A stretch of DNA of 64,000 nucleotides from Fagopyrum homotropicum (GCA_033239125.1 BSWB01000003.1:105978320-106042319); one strand, 5' to 3'; shown: positions 32,879 through 46,941, counted from the first letter of the stretch. A program made the numbers and translations. The notes: generated by a model from the letters alone, not told the origin.

Positions 32879-34430
32879 GCATTTCAGTTTTCTCCTGAGT
32901 TCTTACAAGCCTCTAACTGCCAGCCTTGGAGTTTTGTTCCATATTCAAATTTGATACTTGATTCATTCAATCTAGATTGAATATGGTATTGTTCCTTGTT
33001 CTATTTTCTTTTGTCAATTCATTTTATTACTAGCTAACATGTATGTTCGTTGAAACCGTCACCTCCGTCCCCTCTCTTTTCATATTATAGCCCTTAGTAA
33101 TCGAATATTGATGAGGGATAGGTTGCTATTTGAGCCAAGGAACCAGCTAAATTCATACCACTGCTTCATGTCGGGTTTAGGACTTACCAACCTAGATAAA
33201 CGAGTATTGGCAAGGCTTAAGTTTTCCTTAGAAATGACATAAAAGATGCCCACTAAAAAATTGAGTCAATATAAGTAGATCCAATGGCTCATACCCTTTG
33301 GTTCACATAAATGGAGGTTCATTTAACGAATTAGATATGAGTATTAAACTCGCCTACCTCCTTGATTTTCATAGTTTGAGGATTCTTTCCACTTTCTCAA
33401 AGATCAAGCACAATTGTTAGTCTTGCTCATTGCAAAGTTCCTTTTTTCTCCTTGCTTTTTAAATTGTATTAGTGCTACAAAAACCTAACTTTTGTAAGCC
33501 TTTCAAGAGTATGATCGTCTTCTGAATTGACATTGGGTTGTTGTATTCATTTAGTGGGATTGCTAAGTACACCTCTCAAATATTTACCATATACACTTCG
33601 TTACAAATTTCAATTGTGCTCAAAGGCAAACACTTTCGGATTCAGCCGAGTGTGCTTAACATAGGTCTTGGATGGAGTACGCAAGCCAAGTGCGCCAATT
33701 TCCACTTCAAAATTTGGCCGTTAAATTTGAATGTTGTGCTACGGTATATTTATTAATGTTAGAGATCCAAAAACTCTATAAATATATCATCAACCATCCA
33801 AGCAATTCCAATGTTAAGAAACATCCTCTCTTTAAATTTAGTCCAATTTTTTTAGATTGTGCTCAAAGGATTATTTTTTTTCCTCAACTCTGAGTAAGTA
33901 TGCAATATACTTATTCTGTTGTTTTATAATCGAAATTGTAGAAATAATGTTTTAAGAATAGAGTTTTCAATTGTATATTAGTATAATGTTGAATTATAGC
34001 TATTGAAATAATTTTTTAAGTATAGATGTATAAATATATTAGCACGTTCTATATTTTAAAGACGTATGTTTTTTTACATGTGAATGGCATGAATACCCTA
34101 GAAAGAATAAATACGTCAACCTTGATTTTGTTTCATCAGCTAGTCAAAATAAGACGTTGAATAAATACAAGTGTAGTTTTGAAATCAAGAGGTCGCAAAA
34201 TTATCTTGGAAACGGACATTGAGGTTTATATATGGAACGTACAACAACCACACACTTTTTGAACACTTGAAAGGGCATAATTTGTTGGACGATTGACTCA
34301 CACAGTATCGGAAGGTGGGCATGAAATCAAGTGACGATTGACTCAGAAATTTTCCACGAGTTTCGGAACAAAAGGGGGTACAAAGGCTATATGTCATTGA
34401 AACTAGATGTGGGAAATGCCCATGACCACG
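32879..34430. other. No recognisable feature
   Basis: AT-rich sequence with only short open frames and no motif I recognise. May contain the 5' part of the LINE remnant in decayed form. Confidence 0.35.
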
Positions 34431-35600
34431 TGGAATGATCATTCATCTTGATTGTCCTAAAAAATTGCTTCTATGAAACATTCATCCCATGGATTAAGGA
34501 GTGTGTAACTACCATCTCATATTTTATTCTTAAAAACAATATTCCTATTTAACAATTCTTTCATCGTGGGGTTTAAGGCAAGGTGATCCATTATCTCCCT
34601 TTTCTTTAAACTTGGGGCGGAAGTCTTGGCAAAAACATACAAAAACTAAGCAAAAAAAATAGGAAATGCGTTGGTGTTCCAATTTGTCGTAAGAACTATC
34701 TTCCCGTTTCTAACCTTTGTTGATGATCTTATTATCAAAGCAGCCATGATGGTTGGCAACATGATATTACATATAGTCCCGAATTACTACAAAGTGTCTA
34801 GTCAAAAAGTGAACTTTTTTCATGCTCACCTTGATAGTCTCTAGGTCAGATGGATTTGCCATGGATACTTGCACACCATTGAGTCGGAGTAGTGGATTGT
34901 CACTCGTCGGGACTCGCCATTGGTGAAGGTAATCCTCATCGCCAAAGATTAGATGGTTGACTTTACTGACCAGACGACACCAATGACGTTGATACTTGAG
35001 TCTTGCTACCAAGGGGAAAGATTCCGAGTGGTCAAGGCTTATGAGATGTTCACACCACAGGGTAAGAAGGTGGAGTAGTCAGAGTAGTTTGGGATCTGGG
35101 CAATACGATCAAGCACTACTTTATCCTATGGATGGCGATCATTGGTAGACTATTTACCCGAGATAGGTTACATTTCCTTAGTATTGATCCTACTTGTAGC
35201 TGGTGCATGAGCGAGAGTGAGTCTCATGACCACTTGATCTTTAGGTGCACATATGCACGTGAGGCTTGGTGGCATGCTGGTGTGGTTTTTGGGAATTTTG
35301 GAAGTATCACCACCAGATCAGAGGTATTGGCTTGGCTGACTGACACTATATATAGGAGGAGCTAGACGAGCAAATCCATGATATACGCGTTTCTTGCTAC
35401 GGTCTACTACCTTTGGTGTTCTAGGAAATGCCTTGTTGTTTGACCAAAACAGATTTCGATAGAATTCCTCGCGAGATTGATCAGGCCCCACGTCTACAAT
35501 TTGCACATGAGGCGTTCCCCGCGGGAGCTAGAGAGAGGATTATATCTTAGTAGTTGGTTTTTACCGGAGTTGTCTTTTGCTTCATACTTTGATGTATGTT
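34430..35600 (+). pseudogene. Decayed LINE (non-LTR) retrotransposon, 3' part
   Basis: Fragments in order: PFIPWIKECVTT, a QGDPLSPF-like segment broken by a frameshift (34566-34610), a VDDL motif near 34720 at the RT active site, then VVKAYEMFTPQGKKVE and the zinc-binding RT-associated domain (zf-RVT type, 35120-35290): GRLFTRDRLHFLSID, CSWCMSESESHDHLIFRC, AREAWW. Many frameshifts and stops. The 3' end near 35600-35660 has no clear poly(A). Confidence 0.75.
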
Positions 35601-35679
35601 ATTATCTATATGTGTACTAGGCTTGGTTTTAGTCTGTTGATAGTTTTTGTGGTAGATTGACCATTGTTTCGAGGTTTGG

Positions 35680-37189
35680 GCCCTTCTTCGTGCGGAAGAA
35701 GGACGGATCATTGAGATTATGCATTGACTACAAAGATCTTAACAAGGTGACCATCAAGAACAAGTATCAATTGCCTCGTATTGATGATTTTCTTGATCAG
35801 CTTTAGGGAGCGACAGTGTTCTCCCAGATTGATTTATGCTCAGGATGTCACTAGTTGAGGGTGAGGGAGCAGGATATACACAGGACGGCATTTGGTACCC
35901 ATTATGGACACTACGAGTTTGTAGTGATGCCATTTGGGCTTACGAATGCCCTAGTAGTTTTCATGGAGTTGATGAACAATATTTTCATCGACTTCCTTGA
36001 TCAGTTTGTAGTAGTCTTCATTGATGATATTCTGGTATACTCTCGTAGCAGAGAGGAGCATGCCAGTAATCTGATGATGGTGTTGCAGATTCTGCGGGGT
36101 AGAGAGTTGTATGCTAAGCTCGCTAAGTGCGATTTCTAGATGTCAGAGGTAGCCTTCCTAGGCCATATTGTCTCCACTTATGGGATCATGGTTGACCTGA
36201 CGAAGATTGAGTTTGTTGCAACCTGGTCGACACCGACAAACGTCAAGGAAGTGCATAGCTGTCTTGGCCTAACGGTTATTACCGACGCTTTGTGGAGGGG
36301 TTTTCTGTGATTGCTCATCCACTGAGGAGCCTACTGAGGAATACTACCAGAATTGTGTGGTCTGATTAGTGTGCCCAGAGTTTTGAGGAGTTGAAGAGGC
36401 GTTTGACTTCTGCTCCTATCTTGGCTCAGCCTGAGGGTTTAGATGATTTTGTGGTTTATAGTTATGCATGCAAGCTAGGCTTGGGATGTGTGTTGATTTA
36501 GAGGGGCATAGTGATTGCATATGCCTCTCGACAGTTGAAGACGTATGAGGAGAACTACCCGACTCATGATCTGGAGTTAGTAGCGGTAGTTCATGCTTTG
36601 AAGATTTGGAGACATTACTTGTATGGTGCCACTTGTCAGATCTTCACAGACCATAAGAGTCTGAAGTACATTTTTACACAGCAGGAGTTGAATAACCGCC
36701 AACATTGATGGCTCGAGTTGATCAAGGAATTTGACCTTGAGATTTTGTATCATCCAAGGAAGGCGAATGTTGTCGCCGATGCCCTGAGATTGACAGTTCA
36801 ACCTCAACTTCAGAGGGATCTAGCTTGGCTAGAGATGGACATCTAGTTTCTTGATGAGGATGTTCAGTTGTACGCCTTAGAAGTTCTACCTGGTCTGTTG
36901 GATGAGATCCAACAAAAGCATGACTGACCTTGATGAGGATCAGAGAGAGGATGTCTTGTGGTAAGGCCCCACAATTCTCCATTTAAGCAGATGGAGTGAT
37001 GAGACGCCATATGATCGCATCTGTGTACCTGCTGATGCAGAGTTGAGACAAAGGATTTTACAGGAGGCTCACTGTACACCTTACTCAGTACATCCAGGTA
37101 CGAGTAAGATGTACCATGATGTAAGACGATCATATTGGTGGAAAGGGGTTGAAGCTTGAGGTAGCCAAATTTGTGGCACAGTGTGCGAC
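35680..37189 (+). pseudogene. pol: TekB reverse transcriptase, RNase H and integrase start, broken
   Basis: Recognisable: [30 protein letters not shown] (about 36015-36045), [27 protein letters not shown] and the integrase segment HCTPYSVHPGTSKMYHD. Many stops (for example near 35806, 35852, 36137, 36365 and 36498) and several indels. A segment between RNase H and integrase is shortened relative to TekA. Confidence 0.85.
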
Positions 37190-39103
37190 TGTTCGCTCCA
37201 AACGGTGTGTACAAGCTTTAAATTTATAACCCTAGATGTAAGCTTAAAACAAGGATGCGAATCCGTAGTGTACGGGTCAATCGTAGTAAAAAGCAAGAAA
37301 TTCCAGGGGTCGATCACAGGGACTTAGTGAAACAAAGTCGAAATAGGTAAGCTTTAGCAATTACTAACCACAAAGCAATCAAAACAATCAAAGATGATAA
37401 AAGTCAATAAAGGAAATATGCAATTCTAGGGATTAAAGCATCTAGTTGTGGTTCCAACTCAAGATCTCAAGATAAGCGGACAAAGCTGAGGTTTTTGCAA
37501 AGGGAAGGTGTTACTAAAGTGGAATAGATCACCGGGTAAGTCTCACTACTCACTAATCCCAAACCGTAACTCCTATTACCGGGTAAGTCTCAAGGAATTA
37601 AGATAAAGAACTATAACCTCAAACAAACACACCACCTAAGGGAATAGAATCAACCTTTACCGGGTAAGTCTCAGGCTAACTCACAAAGATGGAATGAAAG
37701 CACACTCAAACCCCAATAAAGGATAAATCTTTATTACCTATACTTATGATCTTAGGTAAACAAACAAAGGAATTACCGGGTAAGTCTCATCCTAGGCTTG
37801 CATTGAACCAGGAAAGGTGTAATAAGAATAGGATTTGGCAAACTCTAACACTTAACTCTCAGTTTCGGATCAGATAAGTCACCTCGGTCAGAAGAATTCC
37901 ACCCCGGCCGAGATGTTCATCGACTGAGCGAGATGCTTAGGGTTAAGGTAAAGACTCGAGCTTTCAGGGTCCTATTGTGATTAAGATTATTCTATCATTG
38001 TTTTTCCCACAACCTTCAGCCAATCACCCTAGAATCACATAAAGAGATTAGCCACTCATCATCATGAAAGTATTAATCAAATATATGGAAAGAAAGAGAA
38101 TAATTGAACAAGAAAACCTTAAGAGAAAGGCCTCAATAACTGAATCAATTATCAAACCAACAAGCGTTCCTTGGATAGAAATCCAACAAGACAACAACAA
38201 GGAAGGGAATCTAAGATGATCTTACAAAAACCCTTCAAAAAGCTATAAAAGCTATAGACTTTCTTCCTTCAACCTTCAAAAAGGTTCTTCAAATCTCCCA
38301 ACTGGAGTATGGCTGTAACGGTGTATAAAACACAATCGGTGGTATAGCATATGAATCGGTGTAAGCGGATGTATGCAGGATGTCGGATTTGTGGGAAATC
38401 CGATCCTTTTTATAGGAAAATTACTCTCCAAAGATAAGATATCTTAGAAAGATCTCTTCCCATAAAAATAGGTAAAATATATGCTCTATCATATCTTCTT
38501 CCTTCCAAGAACCCAGCCCAAAAATATAAGATCCTCTTTCCAAAGATAAAAGATCTCAGCCAAGAATAAAATATTCTTGCCGCGTCCCAGGTGTTCGCCT
38601 CGGTCGAGTCGACTCCTCTGGATCACCTCGGTCGAGGTGAATCTGTAGTCAACCGAGGTGAATCATAACTGAATGTGAAATCTCTCAAATCTGGTCCAAC
38701 ATAAATCTCTAATCCATGGCTATGCTTCCTGGATGTTTCTTTATGTTCCTGAATGTAGCTCCAATGACTCCATAGCTCCTTTTGCTCGTTTTTGATGCAA
38801 AACGTGCCATTAAATCTCTCAAATCTGGTCCAACATGAATCTCTAATCCATGGCTATGCTTCTTGGATGTTTCCTTATGTTCCTGAATGTAGCTCCAATG
38901 ACTCTATAGCTCCTTTTGCTCGTTTTTTATGCAAAACGTGCCATTTTACCTACAATTACAACAAAACTAGGTGTAGACCTCGACTCCCGCAAAGGTAGAT
39001 GAAATGGTAATATAATCACATAATATACATACAAACATGCAGAATATTTGAAGATAAAACGTCTAAACAAACCCCAAAATATAGACAATAATTCATGCTA
39101 TCA
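37190..39103 (-). repeat. 3' LTR of AthC (1914 bp)
   Basis: Longer than its partner (1780 bp once AthD and one TCTAT are removed) because of a 134-bp tandem duplication at 38678-38945. Exact CACCTCGGTCGAGGTG at 38624-38639. Confidence 0.92.
38678..38945. repeat. 134-bp tandem duplication within the AthC 3' LTR
   Basis: Two copies (38678-38811 and 38812-38945) that differ by only a few bases. The other AthC LTR has one copy (around 60415-60545), so the duplication came after insertion. Confidence 0.85.
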
Positions 39104-40544
39104 AAATACCCCATACATAGCCCTTGCTTGTCCCCAAGCAAGTTCCGCATATAAAAGGCAAGATAGAATGGATTATAAGTCATTAAGATCAATGAAAAAG
39201 TCCTTCAAAAACATTTTTATGGTGTGCTACAATCATAGATCACTCTAAGAGAATACTTCATGGAATTTAAAATCAAAATATGATCAAATCATTTTATAAA
39301 TATAAGAAAGTTTTTTATCTTTGCATAAAATCGTAGAATGCATAATAAATCATAATTATCGAAATTAATCATGTATAATCCAGTTTAAACCACTAAGTCA
39401 ATCAACAAGCTCGAGGTCTCAAGGACTTCCCAAAAGAAAGGTCAAGAAACGTGTAGGCTAGGGATGTATATAAGGTAATGTGGTGCTAGAATCCGGGAAA
39501 AGGATATCACTTCACTTTCACTTTGACTTTCAACATTTTCCACCAATAAGCTTTGCTTATTTCAAACTTTTTCTTTTTACTTTACTTTTTGGGATGCATG
39601 GATAGAGGTGCACAATAACCGAAGCCTAGAAAATCAACAATCATCAATTTCGTGAGATGCATCAAACCCTTGATGCACATACCATGACCCGTTAGGAATA
39701 TCGCTCAATCCGACTTTGGCAAGACACAAACACCCGGCTATGTGAATGGTGCCGAGTTACTAATCATCATAATTGACTTCCCCAAACCTATTTATTGCTT
39801 TCTAATACTTTCACTTCCAGCCGACTTCTCAACTTTTACTTCACTTGCTTTCACCACTTTGCTTGCTTCCAAATTCCCGGATAGGTAAAGGGAGACAAAA
39901 ATGTATATGAGGGGCTAAGCATGATCAAGAAGAAGAAGAGAGAAGAATGAATTGCCTCTGTCTTTCCAGGAAGAAAGTGAGAGAACTTATCTTGTGGCGT
40001 CAACCTTCAAATTCAACATAATTTGGATAAAAACAAAGTATTAAACATGCCAAAAATTTCAAACAAAGCATTTAGCAACTTAAACATATCATAAAACCTT
40101 TCAAACACATAAAGATTTCAAAACCAGTCAGCAACAAGATCTTCACTGAGATCATATCCAGATAAGAAGCACAAAACGTTTTGAAAACTCTCAGTTAAAC
40201 CACCTCGGTCGAGATGTTCTAGGTCAACCGAGGTGAAGTACCTCGTTCGGCCAGAACAACCCCGGTCGAGGTCAAAATTTTTTTTTTCTAAATCAGTTTT
40301 TGACGTTTTCTCAATCAAATAACCTGTATGTATTCATGCAATCTCAGATAAAACCATAGAAGCAAAATAAGCATAAATATCCGATAATGTAGAGTCATAC
40401 ATCACCTAAGTCATAAAATACATAAACACCCCATACTTGGGACACACTGTCCTAGTGGGTCAAAATAAGTCTAAAGAAAATAAAGTACTCACCGGACATA
40501 AAGCTGAGCTGCATAATAAATAAGAAAGAAAATCCTGCAAGCTG
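39104..40544 (-). other. AthC 3' noncoding region with polypurine tract and hairpins
   Basis: Polypurine tract beside the LTR (39104-39118; minus ATGTATGGGGTATTT, one change from the other copies), the hairpin CTTGCTTGGGGACAAGCAAG at 39123-39142, a second AAGTATGGGGT at 40428-40438 and CCTCGGTCGAGG-type boxes at 40200-40270. No coding potential. Confidence 0.7.
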
Positions 40545-41966
40545 TCAATAATCCTGATCCGGTGGCGGTGGTGGTGGCATGTACGGATACTGGGATGGGT
40601 CAAACGGATAACCCATAGTCTGCTGAAACTGGATCTCCATCATCCGACGCTGATAATGTTGGCTCTCTAGCATCTGATGAGTCCAGTGGTCGATCTGTCG
40701 GTACTGGGCGGCAAATCTCTCATCGATGTCCACAGTAAGAGCAGCATAAGAGTCTATCATCTGATCCGTCAGATCATCGATCTGACGGTGAGCCTCTGGA
40801 TCTCTATGTTGGCGCACCCTACGCCTAGCAGGTCGGACTGGTGATGCAGCCGGCGCGGTCTCAATATCGTCATCATCTAAATCAATGACCGGCGCACTCG
40901 TCCCAGCAGTATCAGTCCCTGTATCCATAGGAACTCCATCATCCCTGTCATCATCAACAGTCTCCTCCTCTACCTCATCCTCCTCAGCTGGTGCTGCTGC
41001 TGCCTCTCTAGCATCCTCCATCAATAGAATCCAAGCAGTCTGCCAGTAGTGAGGATCATAGACTGAAAAGTGGGGTGACCATCTGATCCCCTGTGGTGTA
41101 GTCGGCTCCCATGGCATGGCTACATATGGTGTAGTGAGTCATCGGAGAACCAGAATCCGCCGAGTGATCATCTCCTGAAGTCCTAGCGGCTTGGCAGCCG
41201 CCACCATGGTACATGCGCTGAGATCCATATCCTGATAGCTCGCAATGTGGGTCACGATGCCCCCATAGCAGATATCCCCCTTCGCCTTGGCCTTGATCTT
41301 GTGCAGATCCTCTGCCAACATCAAGCCAAAGTCTGGGATCCCTCAAGTCACCATGTAGTAAAGGCTGAAAAGCTCCCCCTGTCGGACCTTCTGGGGCGTC
41401 TCAGTACGCGCCAGAAGTGTCTCACTGAAAATACGGTGAGCTAACCTAAAGGCTAGGTGAAAAATAATGCGCTCCTTGGAGTCTCCAGGGCGCCATCTGT
41501 CTGCTTGCTCAACTACATGAGCAATCTAACCCCAGAACTCCCTAGCTACAGCTCAGGAGGGAAAATCTACAACAGTCGAAGCCGGGAAACCAAAGATGTC
41601 CCGCCAGTACTCTAATGGAACTAAGAAGTTCCGGTTCATCAACCGGTACTTCACAGAACGCTCTGTGGGGAGGTAGGTGAAGGAGCTAATGAACTCCAAA
41701 GTAGGCTCTAAATAGGCAGGTGCACGGATCTCAGTAAACTGATCTAGCCCTACCATCGAAATCATCCGCCTCAAATCTCCATCCACATGAAGACAATCAA
41801 AAGCTAAAATGTCCAGGAAGCGCGGTGCAATCACTGGACGGGCGGCAATACGGTCATAGTCGACCTGGTGTCTCTCGTGGATCACCGGTCTATAAGGTCT
41901 AGAGGAAGAAGAAGAAGGGGAAGGAGAGGATCTGTCCCTCAGGACAAGCTGTCTATCTGAACTCAT
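40545..41966 (-). pseudogene. Athila third ORF (env position), AthC copy
   Basis: 474 codons in one frame, almost the length of the intact AthD copy, broken by four in-frame stops: TGA at 41553-41555, TAG at about 41527, TGA at about 41344 and TGA at about 41131. No frameshift. The acidic PVIDLDDDD motif, the Arg-rich block and the Pro-rich end are kept. Start ATG aligns with AthD and AthB. Confidence 0.82.
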
Positions 41967-42807
41967 TTTCCAAACTCTCTGTCAGATCACCTCGGTCGGC
42001 CTGACACAACTCAAGAACACCTCGGCCGATGCACAGAACGACTGGACCGAGGCGAATAACTGCGTGAACGAATCTCTCAAAAATCCAGTTCTTTTCCACC
42101 AAAATCACTACAACTGGTTCCTATGGGGTACTTAATCTGTTTCTCAGCAAATGCAGGGGCAACCAAAGCCCAATTCGAAGCGAAACAGTGAAGAGAACGA
42201 GATTAGGGTTTTTTTTTCTGATTTTACCTCTAATCGATCGATTCGGTTCGTTTTTCTTGCAGATTGACGCTTGCACTAGGATCCTCTATCCTTTCTTTGC
42301 AATTTGGAAGCAAAAATCGTTGAAAATGAGCGAAGAACGGCGAAGCGAGGCGAGGAAGCTGCCGCGGTCGAGGAGAGGGTAAAGGAGGAGAGAGAAATTC
42401 AGCCCCCCTTTTATACCCTTTTCTGGAACTGCTGTCACCTCGGTCGAGGTGGTCTCGACTGGACCGAGGTGGTACGGACCGAGGTGGTTCTTCAGAAACC
42501 CTAGTCGCCTCGGTTGCTCAAGATTCATCTCGGTCGAGGTGCTTTGACAGCAACCGAGATGTGCTTCAGTCAAACTCCGTCTTCTCAAATTCTCGAACTT
42601 TTGTCCTTCCAGTTATGCTCATGGTTTGTACTCCTTCCTTAGAAGTCACCTGTTATCTGTCTAGGACGCCAAAAACAAAACAAAGCAAAGCAAAGCAAAA
42701 GCAAAACTATCTAAGCTAGACTAAAAAGGGAAAAAGAAAGCAATACCTTGGGTTGCCTCCCAAGAAGCGCTTGATTTAAGGTCGCTAGCTGGACCATACG
42801 GCATCTC
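41967..42807 (-). promoter_or_regulatory. AthC leader of the third ORF with internal TATA box and post-pol hairpin
   Basis: GTATAAAAGGGG on the minus strand (42405-42416), 450 bp before the ATG; predicted splice donor GAGGTAAAAT near 42230; exact CACCTCGGTCGAGGTG at 42436-42451; hairpin CTTGGG/CCCAAG at 42747-42764. Noncoding. Confidence 0.5.
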
Positions 42808-45099
42808 TCAAGCGAGGTATAGTGGTGCAACCTCCTCAACCGGAACTTCCGGTTTGTATTTCTTAAGCTTATGACCATTGACCTTGAAGCTTCCACTCGT
42901 TTCACCCCATATCTCAACTGCACCATGAGGAAAAACATGTTTCACAACATAAGGTCCGGTCCATCTAGATTTTAACTTACCTGGAAAGAGGCGGAGGCGG
43001 GAGTTGAAGAGTAGAACTAAGTCTCCTTCTTTAAGCTCCTTAGGGATGATACGCTTGTCATGCCATTTGTTCGTCCTTTCCTTATAGATTTTGACATTCT
43101 CATAAGCGTTCAAACGCAGCTCCTCTAGCTCATTGATATCAATAGCCGCTTCTCGCCGGCTTCCTTAATGTCGAAGTTCAACCATTTGATCGCCCAATAT
43201 GCTTTGTGTTCTAACTCAACGGGCAAATGACAAGACTTCCCATATATAAGGGGTGGTACCAATGGGAGTCTTAAATGCGGTCCTGTAGGCCCAAAGAGCA
43301 TCGTCTAATTTCATGGACCAATCCTTCCTCTTCCTAGAGACGGTCTTCTCCAAAATTGCTTTGATTTCTCTATTCGAGATCTCGACCTGTCCACTAGTTT
43401 GAGGGTGATAAGGGGTTGCTACCTTGTGGGTAACCCCATACTTCGATAGAAGTGCCTTGAACTTCCGGTTGATGAAATGCGTTCCTCCAACGATGATGAT
43501 GATACGTGGAGTTCCAAAACGTGGAAATATAGTCCTGTTTAAGAATTTCACAACCACCTTGGCGTCATTAGTGGGAGAAGCAATGGCTTCAACCCATCTA
43601 GAGACGTAATCAACTGCTAGAAGAATATAGAGGTTTCCTCCGGAGGATGGGAAAGGTCCCATGAAGTCTATCCCGCATACATCAAAGATTTCCGCCTCTT
43701 GAATGTTATTAAGTGGCATTTCGTTCCTCCTAGATAGATTTCCTGTTCTTTGGCATGCATCACAAGAGACAACAAACCATTGCACATCTTTAAATAATGT
43801 AGGCCAAAAGAACCCGGAACGTAATACCTTAGCGCATGTCTTATCGGTGCTAGCATGTCCTCCACAAGGAAGTGAATGACAATGCCGTATGATGCTATTA
43901 ACTTCATCTTCCGGAATGCATCTTCGAAGCATCCCATCCGGCCCGCGCTTGAATAGCAGCGGTTTGTCCCAATAGTAATGACGTACATCCTTGAATAATC
44001 TCTTCTTTTGAGAGTACGTCAATCCGGGCGGTATCTCCTGGCAAACAAGATAATTCACAATATCAGCATACCAAGGTCCTTTATTATCAGAAAGTTGGTG
44101 GATAGAATGTTCCAACAACTGAGGATGAATGTCAGAGAAAGGAGTAAGAAGCTTGTTATTCTCAGCAGTCTTAGTTGACATCATCTCGCTATCAACCTCG
44201 GTCGAGGCGCAGAGGCGTTGACCGAGATGTTCTTCAGTCGCCTCGCTTGGTCCAGAAAGTGCCTCGGTCGAGGTACTGTAACTGGAACCTAAATTGGAGA
44301 TCCTCGTCTCCTGGATTAGGTTCTCCGTTTTAGCTCCTGGATCTTCTTCCAGTGCCTTTAAGCTCTGTATATCTGCATCACAAGAAGCATCTATACCTTC
44401 CTCCATTAAACTGAAACTAATAACTCTTTCGAGTGGATCGTTAGTAAGGATAGAGCTCACCAATTCTCTTGATTCTTCTTCATCATAGATGTTGAAGATA
44501 TCATCTCCTAGCTGCTCTCCTTTCATGGCCGCAAGTAATGCGAACTCCACTTCATCTCCACCAATGTTGAATTTCAACTTGGCGTTGTTACAATCCACGT
44601 TGCAACCCAAAGTTGCTAGAAATGGCCTCCCGAGAATAATAGGAACAGGATAATCTGCGGGAATGTCAAGTACAACAAAGTCTATAGGTAAATAGAAGTT
44701 ACCTAATTTGACCGGAACGTCTTCCAAAATTCCCACGGGATGGGTAATGGAGCGGTCCGCCATGTATAATCGAATCTTGACCGGCTTGGGCTCTCCAAGT
44801 CCGATCTTCACACATAGCTCCAGCGGAATGATGCTCACGCTGGCTCCTAGATCACTTAAGGCTTCACAAGTGACATCTTCAACTTGAATGGGAATGCAAA
44901 ATGAGCCGGGATCTCTCAACTTAGGTGGCATCTTCTCCTTCATGATTTGTATGAGCTCCGAGGATTTAGATATCATCCTTACTTCACCAAAGTCTTCCAG
45001 TTTCCTTTTCCTTGATAGGATCTCTTTCAAGAACTTCCCTTAGGCGGGCATCCCTAGAATAGCATCCAGGAAAGGAATGTTAATGTGCAGTTTATTCAT
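42808..45099 (-). pseudogene. pol: Athila pol with protease and integrase but no RT/RNase H (AthC)
   Basis: Protease motif [10 protein letters not shown], linker with STSTEA and CASTEV, then integrase: zinc-binding domain [12 protein letters not shown] to CDACQRTG, core with [19 protein letters not shown] and C-terminal domain ending VAPLYLA. Lesions: TAA at about 45040 (Tyr in AthA), an 8-bp deletion near 43243 and a 1-bp deletion near 43141 relative to AthB. In the core, SDGGTHF of AthB reads IVGGTHF, so the second catalytic Asp is Val. The linker-to-integrase junction is the same as in AthB. Confidence 0.88.
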
Positions 45100-46941
45100 C
45101 AAGTCAAGGAACTTACCAAAGTGCTTGTCTAGATGTGCTCTGGCCCTTGACTGGGGGAATGGAAGTGGTGGTTTGTATGCAGGAGGTGGAACATAAACTT
45201 CAGTTTTCCCCTCTGCTTTCTGTGGCTCCACCTCGGTTGGCATCTCGGCCGAAGTGTTCTTCGACTGCACCTGGACCGAGGTGGTCTTCGTCGGTACTAG
45301 CACCGACCGAGGCATTGCATCTGCAGTTTTCAGTCCACTCCTCGTAGTTATGGCCATAATTTGGCCCTTAGGGTTGCTTTCCGTCCTTGCTGGAAGCTTC
45401 CCTGGATCTCTTGGCGCTTCATTCGCCCTACTAGCAAGTTGTTGTTCAAAGGCCTTTTGGGCCTTCGAAAATGAAGTCATGGATGTCTCCATATCACTAA
45501 GCTTGATCAAGATAGCCTCCAGCACTGCGTCTTTCTTTTCCGGCTGGGACGAACTTGATCCTTTCCCCTGGCTCTTTAATGGAGTAGAAGAAGAAGAAGG
45601 GGAAGAAATGAAAGGATTAGAGGAATCGTTAGAATTGGAGTTAGAATGATTGTTACCAGAATTTTGGTTTTTCGCCCTCTAATTATTGCTGTTGGATCCT
45701 CTATTGTTGTTGTTGTAGTTGTTGTTTCGGGAACCGTTGTTGTTGTTACGGTATCCATTGTTGTTATTCCTTGATCCTTGATCTTCTTTCTTGGTTTGAG
45801 CAACCAAGAGTTCCTTCAATTGCTTCACGTCATTCTTCAAAGACGTGAGTTGATTGTTGGTAGACGGAGCATCTTGGAAGTTAACTCTTTTAACTCCACC
45901 TTCTGCTCCTTGGTGGGAGTATTTCTCCATATGCAAAGCTTGCTTCTCAATAAAGTCCCAAGCTTCGTCAATCGCCATGTCCATAAACGTACCGGCGGAG
46001 AGTAGTTGGAGGTTGAATTGGGTGCTTCCGTCCAGTCCTTTGAAGTATATCTCCAACAACTCTATCTTTAGAATCCCATGATGTGGGCAATCCAAAAGAA
46101 TGTCTTTAAACCTCTCCCATGACTTGGACAAGCTCTCCTTGTCCTTCATAATGAATGCATTAATCTTCCCTCTCATTTCAGCGATATTAGAGGGGGGAAA
46201 GAATTTAGTCAAGAATTCCGTAGTCATCTCCTCCCAAGTGCTAATTTTTCCTGGAGGAAGAGATTGATACCAAGTAAGAGCTCTATCTTTTAAAAAAAAG
46301 TAAAAAGGTCTTAGCTTGTAGTTGTTGTTCTCTATTCTTGAGGGTCTCAAGGTCTCCATCAAGATCTCATAGTTTTGAAGATGTTGATGTGGAGATTCCT
46401 TCTCTAGCCCTCCGAACTGGCATTGGCGAATCATGGAAAGAACTTGCGGTCGAAGTTCGTAGTCATGGTCCGCTGGATCTCCTAGGTTAACTCCTGGACG
46501 CCTCAGTTGTTGATTGGGGTCCATCCTTTGACCTAGGGTTTGCGGGATTCCTGCAAAAAGGGCGCCTCGGACTGGCATCCGAGGTGGAAGTACCTCGGCC
46601 GGGGCGTCAGGTACTGGGACCTGCCTCGGTCGAGGGTCTGCGACTGGGACCTGCATCGGTCCAGCATCGGGAACTGGATCTTTCCTCGGTCGAAGTAGAT
46701 ATTGGTCTCGTAAGGCTGCCATATCTGCTTCGATCGCTTCAGTCCTGGTGCGAGTTTCTTCTTTCTCCTGCCTCAGTTCTTCTCTGCTGAGGCGTAGCTG
46801 TTCTAACGCATCTTTCAATTCGGCCTCAAGATCGCGATTGTCTTGGTTGGCCATCTTCGCTTCTCTTAAGCGTCGTTTGCATGTCTTTTCTGGTTCGGGA
46901 TCGTAAGGAACGATTTCCTTCCCAGTGCGGGTTCTTCGCAT
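45100..46941 (-). pseudogene. gag: Athila gag (AthC), one internal stop
   Basis: Start ATG at 46941. Coiled-coil start, two RPR-bearing linkers (like AthB), gag domain and Asn-rich stretch. TAG at about 45680 replaces the Trp of the SNNW segment in the Asn-rich region. The frame then continues through the Ser-rich tail to the gag-pol boundary without a stop there, unlike AthA and AthB. Confidence 0.85.

Noticed and set aside
34767..35012. Minus-strand 81-codon frame in the LINE region
   Set aside because: It is opposite a plus-strand LINE remnant with clear motifs on both sides; treated as a shadow.
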